Shown here: piece by piece, positions 1-8,328 of the stretch
Position numbering within the stretch: position 1 is the first letter of the stretch
Layout of the letters: each line of letters opens with the position of its first letter
NCBI RefSeq assembly: GCF_900142925.1
Contig: NZ_FRCN01000012.1
Location: 186,001 to 250,000, forward strand
DNA: 64,000 bases
Direction: 5' to 3'
Source of the DNA: Chitinophaga sp. CF418
Lineage (GTDB): Bacteria; Bacteroidota; Bacteroidia; Chitinophagales; Chitinophagaceae
Notes under the pieces: model-generated
Databases searched by the model: none
What the model saw: the letters and a program-made list of their open reading frames with translations, nothing else
Told to the model about the DNA's origin: nothing
Made by a program: the position numbers and the translations under genes

Positions 1-2209
1 ACAACTTTGCTTTTGCGGTAGTGGCCTGTTCCACCTGTATGATGACAGCAGGGTCTGACACATTGCGTAAACGTTGTGAGAGCGCGGTTTCCAGGCCTGC
101 TTCTCCCAGGTACCAGATATGTACCAGCGCACACTGACGCGTACCATGCCAGCGCCAGGCGGCCTGTACCCCTTTTACACCCGGCATGGAGAGCGCCACT
201 GCTTCCATATCCTGTATCGACACCGCCCTGCCTAGTATAAGCGCTGATTTGGGCGCATAAGTGCGCATGCCATCTGCAGGTTCAGGATCGGCGCCTCCTG
301 CGGCTGACAAGGGATTATTCACGCTCTGCAGCCCTTTAAATGGTTTAGCGATCTGGTTCACTGCTCCAGCTGGAGGGGCTGCCTCTCCGGCGCCATAACG
401 GTACCAGGCCACCACATTATTAGCACCCGTAGGCAGGCGCTGTCCACGTATGCCATCCCCAAAAGTGATGATAGCGTCACCTTCGTCATTCTGCCGTACG
501 ATAAATACATAGTCGTCCGGACGCCTCCCATAAAACCCCGGAACTTCTGTCCAGCGCACACCGTTTACATAAATGTGCAGCGTACTTTTCACCCCCTGGT
601 CATTATCTGCTGTGGGGGAAGAGAGGTAGGTGAGCGGTTTTTTCTTCAGTTTAAAAAACTGGTTTACCTGTGATGCATTGCCACAGCCCAGCACTTCCGC
701 GTTGACCTGTTCGCCTCTGCTGGCGCTGATCACATTACCAAACGCTGTTACCGGTAGTACGAGACCCGGCTGCCAATCCTGTCCCTGATCAGGTATCAGT
801 GCTGCATGGGGAAAATCCACACTGCCGTTGATGGCAACACCACGATTGTTTTTATCGCTCAGCAGGAATGCAGCGGGGTTCCTTTCTTCCACAGGCGTTT
901 CTGTCTGACCCGTAAAAACAAGGGCATCATCCGGCATTAAGATACTATTAGGTTCGTCGCCAATACGTCCGGCGAACTGCATACCATAGTGCACCACCAA
1001 TGTAGCCTTGCTGGCATTTCCCCAGTTCGCAGCTCCGGATGCTTTACGACCCGCAGCGTTGATACCTGCATCCAGCGTAAGCCGGGTAACGGGAACAGAT
1101 ATGCCGGGCATATCGAAACTGCTGCCGTTGATCTTGATCTTGCCGGGGGGCGTAGGCTGCCTGGTATCTTCGGAGGTACTGTTCACTTTAAACCAGCGTA
1201 CTTCCTGTCCCCTTCGCAGCAGAATATAGTCGCCTGCTTTTATCTGGCGATACAATCCGTCCAGCACAACACTATCCGAGGTAACAGATGCATTTTCATC
1301 ATCAAAGATGGATGCCACTATATTGGAAATACTACCTGGAGCTGAAATGAAAACAGCGCTTGCAATGATGTTCGGTGAAACGTCATCACCGGGACTTGTC
1401 CAAAGAGAGGCTTCATGTAAGGGAGCATATAAGCTCAGCCGTGACAGCGGTGTGTTTACCGCTAGTTTTGCCGGCTGACTGAAAGCAATTTTCGTATAGG
1501 TTACCCCGTCGGCAGCGGTATAGGGCGATACCTCCGCTACCTGCAAGGCCTGATTCTGCGCCGTATTGCCACTGTCTGTCAGCAGCAATACATCACCTTC
1601 CCGGATCTCTGTACGTGGTGTTACGAGCAGGGAAAGCGGGTTGGCGCTCAGTATTTTACCGGGGCGTGGCGCACGGATATTCCAGCGATTGGTCAGCGGA
1701 TGGATCAGTGTATCCTGATCCAGTTCAAATACCTGTGGCGGCTGTCCATTAAAAGCGGCAGACCTGAAAGCGGTGCCTGCCGGCAGCAACACCGGTTGCC
1801 TGCCATCTGCCAGGGCTGCCAGTTGAACGGTAGCGCCTACAGCAGGACGGGGCAGATAGCCCAGCAATGCCACCAGCCTGCGTAAGGCAGCCCGCTGACT
1901 AGCAGTGCGCAGGTAGGTCTCCTGGGCAATTACCTTATCATAAAAGCTTAGCACATCACAAACGTAGGCCCACATTTCCAACAGCATCACACCGGTATCA
2001 TCCTGTTTCCGGGCCTGCCAGGAAGCCAGCGGCAACTTGCTGCGAATGGCAAAAAGCATGGCCTGCCGGAATTCCGGGAAAGCGGCCAGCTGCCGGGGCA
2101 GTTCGCTCAGGCCCGCATTGATACGCAGCGCCTGCGGATGTTCTACCCGGTCGCAGGGACAGGCAAATGCGCCGTCTGCAGTATTGGTATTATTGCAATT
2201 ACAACTCAT
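1..2209 (-). CDS. eCIS baseplate protein, gpJ/Afp12-like (C-terminus beyond window)
   Basis: The reading frame is open from an ATG at 2209 down to base 1 (736 codons), so the C-terminus lies outside the window. The N-terminus is cysteine-rich (MSCNCNN, CPCD) and is followed by a conserved block around residues 65-110 (GVMLLEMWAYVCDVLSFYDK, then ETYLRTASQRAALRRL). That block is typical of the putative baseplate assembly family (TIGR02243-like, phage gpJ/T4 gp6 related). The start overlaps the stop of the upstream baseplate gene as ATGA, so translation is probably coupled. The two consecutive genes share this block and match the Afp11/Afp12 pair that forms the baseplate wedges of contractile injection systems. 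The family call is firm; the exact assignment to Afp12 is inferred from order. Confidence 0.85.
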   Translation of the reverse strand, partial: MSCNCNNTNTADGAFACPCDRVEHPQALRINAGLSELPRQLAAFPEFRQAMLFAIRSKLPLASWQARKQDDTGVMLLEMWAYVCDVLSFYDKVIAQETYLRTASQRAALRRLVALLGYLPRPAVGATVQLAALADGRQPVLLPAGTAFRSAAFNGQPPQVFELDQDTLIHPLTNRWNIRAPRPGKILSANPLSLLVTPRTEIREGDVLLLTDSGNTAQNQALQVAEVSPYTAADGVTYTKIAFSQPAKLAVNTPLSRLSLYAPLHEASLWTSPGDDVSPNIIASAVFISAPGSISNIVASIFDDENASVTSDSVVLDGLYRQIKAGDYILLRRGQEVRWFKVNSTSEDTRQPTPPGKIKINGSSFDMPGISVPVTRLTLDAGINAAGRKASGAANWGNASKATLVVHYGMQFAGRIGDEPNSILMPDDALVFTGQTETPVEERNPAAFLLSDKNNRGVAINGSVDFPHAALIPDQGQDWQPGLVLPVTAFGNVISASRGEQVNAEVLGCGNASQVNQFFKLKKKPLTYLSSPTADNDQGVKSTLHIYVNGVRWTEVPGFYGRRPDDYVFIVRQNDEGDAIITFGDGIRGQRLPTGANNVVAWYRYGAGEAAPPAGAVNQIAKPFKGLQSVNNPLSAAGGADPEPADGMRTYAPKSALILGRAVSIQDMEAVALSMPGVKGVQAAWRWHGTRQCALVHIWYLGEAGLETALSQRLRNVSDPAVIIQVEQATTAKAKL

Positions 2210-4716
2210 GCTCCACCGTGTATATAAATTTTAAGAGAACCTCTTTCGGGAAATAATGTATCATTCTCCACGCGGATGATGGTCTGCTGACCAGGATCGT
2301 AGGACAAACCGGTAAACATCTTCCAGCCGAACCATCCTCTCCGTCTGAAACGGATATATTCAATGGCCTGCACACCGGGTACCTGCTGTATGCAGGCTTC
2401 CAGGGAAGAACGTTCCAGGGGCGTACCAAATGTGAAATGATCAGGAGAGAAATATCCGGGGCTGGGATTGATGCCGCCTTTTCCCAATAGCGCTTCCAGC
2501 ACAAGCGCTTTTACCTCGCCGGCATAAGCATGCGGTGCAGCACAGATCTCAATCTCAATATCCATATCGGCATATACGGGATCCTGTATCAGGGCTTCCC
2601 TGCCGGCCTGCCGGAAACGGTCCAGTTGCTGCTGCAGGTTATTGCGATGCGCAGGTTCCAGTCCTACGGTACCCAATGGATCGGGCGTTACAAAAGCAGA
2701 GAGCCAGCTGCCTGTCCAGCGGAAAACAGCGCCAGCCCTTTGTACCCAGGGCAAACGTTCCGCCGCTTCTGCATAGTCTTCCGAACGTACTGCCCGGTAG
2801 GTAACAGCACGAAAAGCTTCGGGGGCAGATTGGCGCACTTCATCCGGTTTCTCCGGGTCCATACCATTTATACCCTGCAAGGGATTAGCAACACTTTTAA
2901 TAAAACCAAGATCAGCCAATGGCGGATCACAATCCCCGGGCTGACGATCGTCTTTTATATATTTCAGGGATGCCGCCGGTACATTTCCCCTGCGGCCTCC
3001 ACCCAGCCTGTAATCAACACGGAACACCGTTCCCCTGGCGGGTATCAGGCCAAATTCACCATCTCCGAAGCGGATGGTGACACCACCGCCTGAGGCATAG
3101 TCACGGTGTATCACTTCCTCACCTATACGCTGATAGCCAACCACCCGTTTCCAGGTGCCATCATCCAGTGTATAATCCCGGTCCTGACTCTGGGAGGAAT
3201 GTTCTCCCAGCAGGGACCTCCGCCAGGTCCATTCTTCATCGGGCACCCAGCAGGTACTATTAAATTCAACTGATGTCAGTCTTATTTCCGGGCGGGCATC
3301 ATGCGGATCATCTCCCAGCCATACCAGCGGTTCGTCTGCTGATAAAGGAAGCCAGCAGAGATAGGTTACGTCACCGTCTTTCCCATTACGCTCTATCGCA
3401 CGGTCTGCTTCAGGCACCACCGCCTGCTGAGCAGCTTCCTTCAGAGCATCCTGTTCTGAGGATGAAAGCGTTGTTGCTTCAGCGCCAGTGATGAAGTATA
3501 AAGTGTAGGTTTTACCTGCCGTGACCGGCAGTATATTGCCACGTATGTGCAGTACCGTTAAGTCCATTTCAAAAGGCAGGGCCTGGGCCGATTCCCATAC
3601 CAGATGGGTTATATCCTCGTTCAGTACAAGGTCTTTCGTATCTGTAACAGCTATCAGCCGTACCAGGTGGGCACGTGCCCGCTGCCCGGGATTGGTGGGA
3701 TTTGTTTGCAGCAATACCCATTTGCCGGGCGCCTGATTTTCGGGCAGGTCATCAAAGGGGGTGAGATGAGCGGCATGATGGCCTTGTATGTATAACGCTG
3801 TAGCGCCTACGGGCAAACAAACCTGGTCCTCATCGATCAAGTGAGGCAACAGATCATTCCGGTCAGCATCCACAGCATATTTCTTACCGGCGAATACTTC
3901 TTTTAGTCCCCGTCCCACTTCAAAGTCGATACGGGTACCATTTTCTCCTGAGGCCCACACATCTGTTCCGGCAGGGATCAAACCACTCTCGCCTTCAGCC
4001 ACCGTTACATCGAGCCAGGCCGTGGCCCCCAGGCCATCATGGATGTTATAATCCACCAACAGGGCATGCCTGCGCAGGGACCTTCGCTGTGTGGCAGTTT
4101 CCAGGTAGGCTTCCCGGCTGACTTTATCCTGGTAATAGGCCATTTCGTCTCCCAGGGCACTCATCACTTCTGTGAGCATGACACCCGCATCTGCTTCCAG
4201 GCGGTCCGGCCAGTCGGGGTAACGTTGTGAGGCAAAGTCCAGCAGGGACTGCCGGAAACTCCAGAAGTCGCGGGCCAGGTAATTGACAGGAAAGTCGACC
4301 GGCGCTTCCGGCGGACATTCATGTTCCACTGGCTTACAGTCCAGATCCGAAGGACAGTTCGCCTTAAAACTGAAGGTAATGTCGTTGTAGAAGAGGTCTA
4401 CCCTGGCGTCGTCAATATACAACCGGTACAGCGTGAAATCGCCCGGATGAGGCACTGTAAGACGCAACACGTCCTGAGCATCCACCGTAATCCAGTTCAG
4501 GGTACTTACCGGCATATCCGGCACAGTTCCGGCAGGGTTATAGATACGTATCTGATCGGGCGTCAGCGTACCTGTAACAGGAACATCCAATGTAGATGGA
4601 GACCGCAGGAAATATACGTCCAGTATCAGCTGGCTGGTATGTATATAGACAAAGTCTATCCCTGTTACACGGGACTGTGCAAGTAAAGCCTGTATACGAT
4701 CGGGAGCGGTTATCAT
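2206..4716 (-). CDS. eCIS baseplate assembly protein, gpJ/Afp11-like
   Basis: An 836-residue protein. Residues ~150-240 carry the family block (NYLARDFWSFRQSLLDFASQ, GVMLTEVMSALGDEMAYYQD, EAYLETATQRRSLRRHAL), followed by a long beta-rich middle. The C-terminal section has the baseplate_J-like pattern (FGDGEFGLIPARGTVFRVDY, then VRQSAPEAFRAVTYRAVRSE). In phages and eCIS such proteins form the baseplate wedge around the spike hub and trigger sheath contraction. The start overlaps the gp25 gene stop by 4 bp (ATGA) and its own stop overlaps the next gene in the same way. It is about the usual size for Afp11/Pvc11 homologues. Confidence 0.9.
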   Translation of the reverse strand: MITAPDRIQALLAQSRVTGIDFVYIHTSQLILDVYFLRSPSTLDVPVTGTLTPDQIRIYNPAGTVPDMPVSTLNWITVDAQDVLRLTVPHPGDFTLYRLYIDDARVDLFYNDITFSFKANCPSDLDCKPVEHECPPEAPVDFPVNYLARDFWSFRQSLLDFASQRYPDWPDRLEADAGVMLTEVMSALGDEMAYYQDKVSREAYLETATQRRSLRRHALLVDYNIHDGLGATAWLDVTVAEGESGLIPAGTDVWASGENGTRIDFEVGRGLKEVFAGKKYAVDADRNDLLPHLIDEDQVCLPVGATALYIQGHHAAHLTPFDDLPENQAPGKWVLLQTNPTNPGQRARAHLVRLIAVTDTKDLVLNEDITHLVWESAQALPFEMDLTVLHIRGNILPVTAGKTYTLYFITGAEATTLSSSEQDALKEAAQQAVVPEADRAIERNGKDGDVTYLCWLPLSADEPLVWLGDDPHDARPEIRLTSVEFNSTCWVPDEEWTWRRSLLGEHSSQSQDRDYTLDDGTWKRVVGYQRIGEEVIHRDYASGGGVTIRFGDGEFGLIPARGTVFRVDYRLGGGRRGNVPAASLKYIKDDRQPGDCDPPLADLGFIKSVANPLQGINGMDPEKPDEVRQSAPEAFRAVTYRAVRSEDYAEAAERLPWVQRAGAVFRWTGSWLSAFVTPDPLGTVGLEPAHRNNLQQQLDRFRQAGREALIQDPVYADMDIEIEICAAPHAYAGEVKALVLEALLGKGGINPSPGYFSPDHFTFGTPLERSSLEACIQQVPGVQAIEYIRFRRRGWFGWKMFTGLSYDPGQQTIIRVENDTLFPERGSLKIYIHGGA

Positions 4717-5090
4717 AACGTTACTTCAAGATTTAGATAATGACGTTCCTGCCTTGCATTGAGTATGTATACGATGCCTACTTCCAGTTTTTCATTGACG
4801 GAGGTCACTTTCACGTCCACCACGCTGACCAGGTCTGCCATCCATTTTTCCAGGGCTTGTGTCACAGCTACTTTGGTCAGGTTAGCACTTACCTCGCTGT
4901 TGGGCGCAAATACCATACGGCGTATACCGCATCCAAAATCGGGGCGGTTGATCCGTTCTCCGGGATTGGTAAATAACACCTGCAGCATCAGCTGTTTTAC
5001 GTGCTGATCATAGTTCTGTTCTTCCATCAGCGTGCCCAGCCCCTGATCTATCGCAAACGGATAGCGTATGCTGGAAATGTGCTCTTTCAT
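4713..5090 (-). CDS. eCIS gp25-like baseplate wedge protein (Afp9-like)
   Basis: A 125-residue protein with the gpW/gp25 family signature: an N-terminal YPFAIDQGLG segment, a helix with QLMLQVLFTNPGERINRPDF, and a GCGIRRMVFAPNSE core. In T4 and related particles gp25 links the central hub to the first sheath ring through a handshake-like strand and nucleates sheath assembly. Size and position between the spike genes and the gpJ-like genes fit Afp9/Pvc9. The stop overlaps the downstream ATG by 4 bp. Confidence 0.92.
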   Translation of the reverse strand: MKEHISSIRYPFAIDQGLGTLMEEQNYDQHVKQLMLQVLFTNPGERINRPDFGCGIRRMVFAPNSEVSANLTKVAVTQALEKWMADLVSVVDVKVTSVNEKLEVGIVYILNARQERHYLNLEVTL

Positions 5091-5105
5091 AACATCGCTT
5101 TTTTA

Positions 5106-5378
5106 TCAATAAAGAGTTTCTGTACTGATCACTTGCACAGTGGCATTGTGAGTATGCAGATTGTTCTCGGATATTGTCACTGCTATTGCTTCCGGATGAT
5201 CTACCAGATGCCGCACTACGCCCTGTGCAATAGCAATGAACAGCAACCGCATCTGGTCATTGGCCTGCGGTGGTGGCTGATCGTTCATTGCCTTTGGCCA
5301 TTCTGCCATAAAAGCCTTTTCCATGGCTTCTGCCATGCTGTTTACATAATCTGCCTGTATGCCTGCTTTAAATCCCAT
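5106..5378 (-). CDS. Small eCIS-associated protein of unknown function (90 aa)
   Basis: I do not recognise a named family. The protein is mainly helical at the N-terminus (DYVNSMAEAMEKAFMAEWPK), has a QPPPQAND linker, a second helix (MRLLFIAIAQGVVRHLVDHP) and a short beta-rich tail with HTHNATV. Spacing to both neighbours is 12-15 bp, so it belongs to the operon. Its place between the gpV spike and gp25 is where Afp encodes small tip or baseplate proteins. It has no PAAR repeat or glycine-rich PAAR fold, so it is not an obvious spike tip. It could be a baseplate accessory or chaperone. Confidence 0.75.
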   Translation of the reverse strand: MGFKAGIQADYVNSMAEAMEKAFMAEWPKAMNDQPPPQANDQMRLLFIAIAQGVVRHLVDHPEAIAVTISENNLHTHNATVQVISTETLY

Positions 5379-5390
5379 ATGCTTTAATTT

Positions 5391-6095
5391 TTATCCTGCC
5401 TTTACTTTTAAAGAAAGCAGGCTTGGTGTTGGAGGCGGAAGCGGTGGTACGGGTGGCGCGGGAGTTACCGGCAACACGCCCAGCGCCAGTTCGCCCGGAT
5501 GTGTATGTGATTGATATATCTGTACGATCTGGTTCAGGTAAGTCATCAGCTCATCGCCGAAAACCACCGGGTGGGTGGCATTCTCCACCAGTTCTATCTG
5601 GGGTGCCTCTACCACTACTTTTAAGTTGCCTTTGATCTTTATCTTTCCCTGCTGCACTTCGATGGTCATGATATTGCTGCCATTCTCATCGCTGAGCGTG
5701 AGCACCTGGGCTTCGTCGTCAAAGCTTACCAGCAGTCCTTTTTCACTGCGTATAATGCGTAGTGAGGGGGTAGCTTCAGCGCCTTTTTCATTTTTGGGCA
5801 CTTCATCATCCGCCCAGAAACCACCGGTCCAGATGGGATAGGAAAGATCTCCTGCTTCAAACTCCACCCAAACGCCTGCGCCGGGTTCGGGCACCATGAA
5901 TACCCCTACGTTCTTACCAGCGTATGGCAGACAAGGCATGGCCCAGACGTTGAGTTCTTTCAAAACGGAAGGTACCCTTACCTTGACTCTTCCCCGGTTA
6001 GTGGGATCAGTATTGTCTATTACAGTACCACGGTATTTGCCGAAGTACCGGTTGCGGGTCCATTCCATTAGTTGTTCAAGTAACTGGGCATCCAT
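5391..6095 (-). CDS. eCIS spike protein, gpV/gp5-like
   Basis: A 234-residue phage baseplate assembly protein V. It has an N-terminal OB-fold (GKYRGTVIDNTDPTNRGRVK, then WAMPCLPYAGKNVGVFMVPE) and an acidic strand-rich segment (GSNIMTIEVQQGKIKIKGNL) that looks like the start of a gp5-type beta-helix. It then has SHTHPGE and ends in a proline-rich tail (PAPPVPPLPPPTP). In assembled particles the trimer forms the piercing needle under the hub. In Afp/PVC the hub and needle are fused in one VgrG-like Afp8; here they are two genes, gpD and gpV. The proline-rich tail might contact cargo or a tip protein (inference). Confidence 0.9.
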   Translation of the reverse strand: MDAQLLEQLMEWTRNRYFGKYRGTVIDNTDPTNRGRVKVRVPSVLKELNVWAMPCLPYAGKNVGVFMVPEPGAGVWVEFEAGDLSYPIWTGGFWADDEVPKNEKGAEATPSLRIIRSEKGLLVSFDDEAQVLTLSDENGSNIMTIEVQQGKIKIKGNLKVVVEAPQIELVENATHPVVFGDELMTYLNQIVQIYQSHTHPGELALGVLPVTPAPPVPPLPPPTPSLLSLKVKAG

Positions 6096-6112
6096 GCTGT
6101 TGTTTTTATACG

Positions 6113-7204
6113 TTAAAATATTCCTCCACCAATACCGCCCGCAGCAGCTTCTTCCCAGCCGTTGCGCACCAGCTTCACTTCCATTACATGTGCTGAGGGA
6201 TCGATGATATGCCTTACTGCCGCTACCAGGTATTTGCCACTATGACGGCTGCCGGCCCCTTTCACATTTACAATAGTGTGCGCATGCAGCAGTTTGCCAA
6301 ACTGGTGAAGACTGGTACGGCAGGATGCCTGTATGAACCAGTCAGCTTCCATCAGCGCTCCCTGGCTGCGTGCCTGCAGATTACCGGCATCATCTGCGGG
6401 AGCGGAGACCTGCATGGTGCGCACATCACCTGTAATGGCCTGCAGAGATAAGGTCCCCAGCAAAGACTGTGGCGTCTGCGCCAGCTGTCCGTCCAGGTCG
6501 TTCTTGGTATTCAGATCAAGCTGTAATCCTTCCACACTGGTGGGCCGTTCTGTATTCCAGTTAATATCAAATGACTGAATATTGGGGCTTTGAAAGTTGA
6601 TCGACAGTTCTGCTACAGGTTCTCCTTCCAGTTGCGGTTGTTTAAAATGCGCTGTTTCCATACCTGCCGCATCACTGGTGATCCAGCAGTAACAACCATT
6701 CCGTCTTGCCAGTCGCCGGATGAAACGGAGGTCCGATTCCCGCTGCACGAGGCTATGTTTGTTTTCGAGATGTCTCGCGCTGGTGGTGAATACGTCCGCT
6801 GCAAGACCATAATTGCCGAATATACTGGTGACGGCATCACTATCTGTTACATCAGTCCATACAACGGACTGGAATACACGGTCCATGGTAATAGAAGTAT
6901 CGGCCCCTTTCACCAGTACAGAAGATCCTTCACCTCCGTGTTCCAGGTGTATCTGCTGACTATATATGGGTCCTTTTACCAGGCATTCCTGGGTATCATT
7001 GACGTCTGCGAGTATGGAAATAACAGCGCCGGGGCCGAGGCGATTATCCTTCAACCGGTTCAGATCACCATCACTGATATCTTCCGGGTAATAGATATTG
7101 AAATGCGTGGTTTCTCCCAGCTTTTCGTATACCTCCACCCGTGAAGCCTGCGCCAGTTCTGCATCTGGCGCGCCATTAACTGTTATGATTATACCTAAGC
7201 CCAT
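6113..7204 (-). CDS. eCIS hub protein, phage late control gpD-like
   Basis: A 363-residue protein of the gpD/T4 gp27/VgrG-hub family. An N-terminal barrel (ASRVEVYEKLGETTHFNIYY, then GPGAVISILADVNDTQECLV) is followed by the typical VTSIFGNYGLAADV segment and the LVQRESDLRFIRRLARRNGC motif seen in gpD and VgrG proteins. The trimer would form the adaptor between the six-fold tube and the three-fold gpV needle encoded just downstream. The ATG immediately abuts the stop of the LysM-like gene. Confidence 0.9.
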   Translation of the reverse strand: MGLGIIITVNGAPDAELAQASRVEVYEKLGETTHFNIYYPEDISDGDLNRLKDNRLGPGAVISILADVNDTQECLVKGPIYSQQIHLEHGGEGSSVLVKGADTSITMDRVFQSVVWTDVTDSDAVTSIFGNYGLAADVFTTSARHLENKHSLVQRESDLRFIRRLARRNGCYCWITSDAAGMETAHFKQPQLEGEPVAELSINFQSPNIQSFDINWNTERPTSVEGLQLDLNTKNDLDGQLAQTPQSLLGTLSLQAITGDVRTMQVSAPADDAGNLQARSQGALMEADWFIQASCRTSLHQFGKLLHAHTIVNVKGAGSRHSGKYLVAAVRHIIDPSAHVMEVKLVRNGWEEAAAGGIGGGIF

Positions 7205-7480
7205 TTAACGACTTTTTTGAGGAATAGCAATTTCCATCTGCTCACTTAATGCCTCGGGCAGCATTACGTCATTCGCTTCACAGATGCGCCAGAAACCGGC
7301 AGGATCTTTTAAATACTGGGCAGCCAGGTGGTCCAGCCTTTGTCCCTGTTTCAACAGGTGATACCCCTGCAGCGTCTGCAGCGGTGCAGGCGGGATGACA
7401 ACAACCGGCACACTACGTCCACGGCTGTCTGTGACCTGGTATTGCGTTGTTTTGTAATAGCGGCTTTTTTCGTCAAACAT
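7205..7480 (-). CDS. LysM-like tail protein X (eCIS hub-associated)
   Basis: A 91-residue protein whose middle resembles a LysM/gpX motif: YHLLKQGQRLDHLAAQYL, then DPAGFWRICEANDVMLPEAL, closing with MEIAIPQKSR. In P2-like tails gpX, and in Afp the C-terminal LysM of Afp7, sit at the hub-tube junction. Here the LysM unit is separate from the CIS-tube protein encoded 24 bp upstream, so Afp7 appears split in two. It abuts the gpD gene with no spacer. Confidence 0.85.
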   Translation of the reverse strand: MFDEKSRYYKTTQYQVTDSRGRSVPVVVIPPAPLQTLQGYHLLKQGQRLDHLAAQYLKDPAGFWRICEANDVMLPEALSEQMEIAIPQKSR

Positions 7481-7504
7481 ATCGTGTCAGTTTACTGCGG
7501 TGTA

Positions 7505-8266
7505 TTAAAAAGGCAACATGCCCAGGATAGATTCTACACTATTAGCCAGATTGGCTGCAGCCAGCACTTCTTTCTGCTTGCGGGTGAAATTGAAGGCCGC
7601 CACTGCAAGGTCCTGGGTGAATGTGCGGGGCGCAGGAAAGTCCTTTTCCGGGGTCAGTATCTTCAACCCGATATTCACCTTTGCACGGATGGGGTACAAC
7701 AATGGTGAATAGGCCTGTTCTTCTACTGAAAAGCTGGTCAATCGCACAGGCACTATACGGCCTGGGCCCCAGGCAAACAGTAACACCGGCACCGTACCAC
7801 GGGGCACAGGCGTTGCAGCGGCTGCGCTTCCGCCTATACTTGCACCACCACCAGACAGCGAAGCACTGATACCACCCATCAGCCCTCCCAGCAGGCTTTC
7901 GCCCTGCGGGTACAACAGCATTTCCATGGCAGCGATGCGATCGGCCACACCAGAGACAAAAGCTACCGGGTGACTCTCCGGTTTCTCCAGTGCATCTGCT
8001 GCGTCCAGCTCGAGGCCCAGTGTGAATGTTTCTGGCGGGTCGTGCGGTTGAGCAGTGGCCGCAGTTTCCTCTGCAGTGGGGGGCTGTCCCTGCCCGTCTC
8101 CCGACTGGCTGCGGGGAGCGGGGTTCCATACCTCCAGGCTGCGCGTCATCGTTTCCGGGTTGTACTGGAAAATGATGATGTTGGGAATGGGGCCTATAAA
8201 GCGCTCTGAGAATTCAATGAGAGCGCCTTTGAGGAGTTTGGGGCTGCGGGAGTAACCGGTGGACAT
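7505..8266 (-). CDS. CIS tube/Afp7 N-terminal-like protein
   Basis: A 253-residue protein beginning with a conserved strand pattern (KGALIEFSERFIGPIPNIII, then FQYNPETMTRSLEVW). This is characteristic of the N-terminal domain of Afp7-like contractile injection system tube-initiator proteins. A proline/glutamine/alanine-rich insertion follows at residues ~50-80, then a second conserved half (FAWGPGRIVPVRLTSFSVEE, then YPIRAKVNIGLKI). A glycine/serine-rich loop lies at ~130-155. The family's role is to join the inner tube to the hub. The LysM domain usually fused to its C-terminus is the next gene. Confidence 0.85.
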   Translation of the reverse strand: MSTGYSRSPKLLKGALIEFSERFIGPIPNIIIFQYNPETMTRSLEVWNPAPRSQSGDGQGQPPTAEETAATAQPHDPPETFTLGLELDAADALEKPESHPVAFVSGVADRIAAMEMLLYPQGESLLGGLMGGISASLSGGGASIGGSAAAATPVPRGTVPVLLFAWGPGRIVPVRLTSFSVEEQAYSPLLYPIRAKVNIGLKILTPEKDFPAPRTFTQDLAVAAFNFTRKQKEVLAAANLANSVESILGMLPF

Positions 8267-8328
8267 GTATGTTGTTTTATTCGGGGTGTTTTATGTATCT
8301 GGCAATGTGTTGAAATAATAACTGTCTG

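Noticed and set aside
5106..5378. PAAR spike-tip protein, expected at this position in Afp order
   Set aside because: The 90-aa sequence lacks PAAR motifs and the glycine-rich beta pattern; it is mostly helical.
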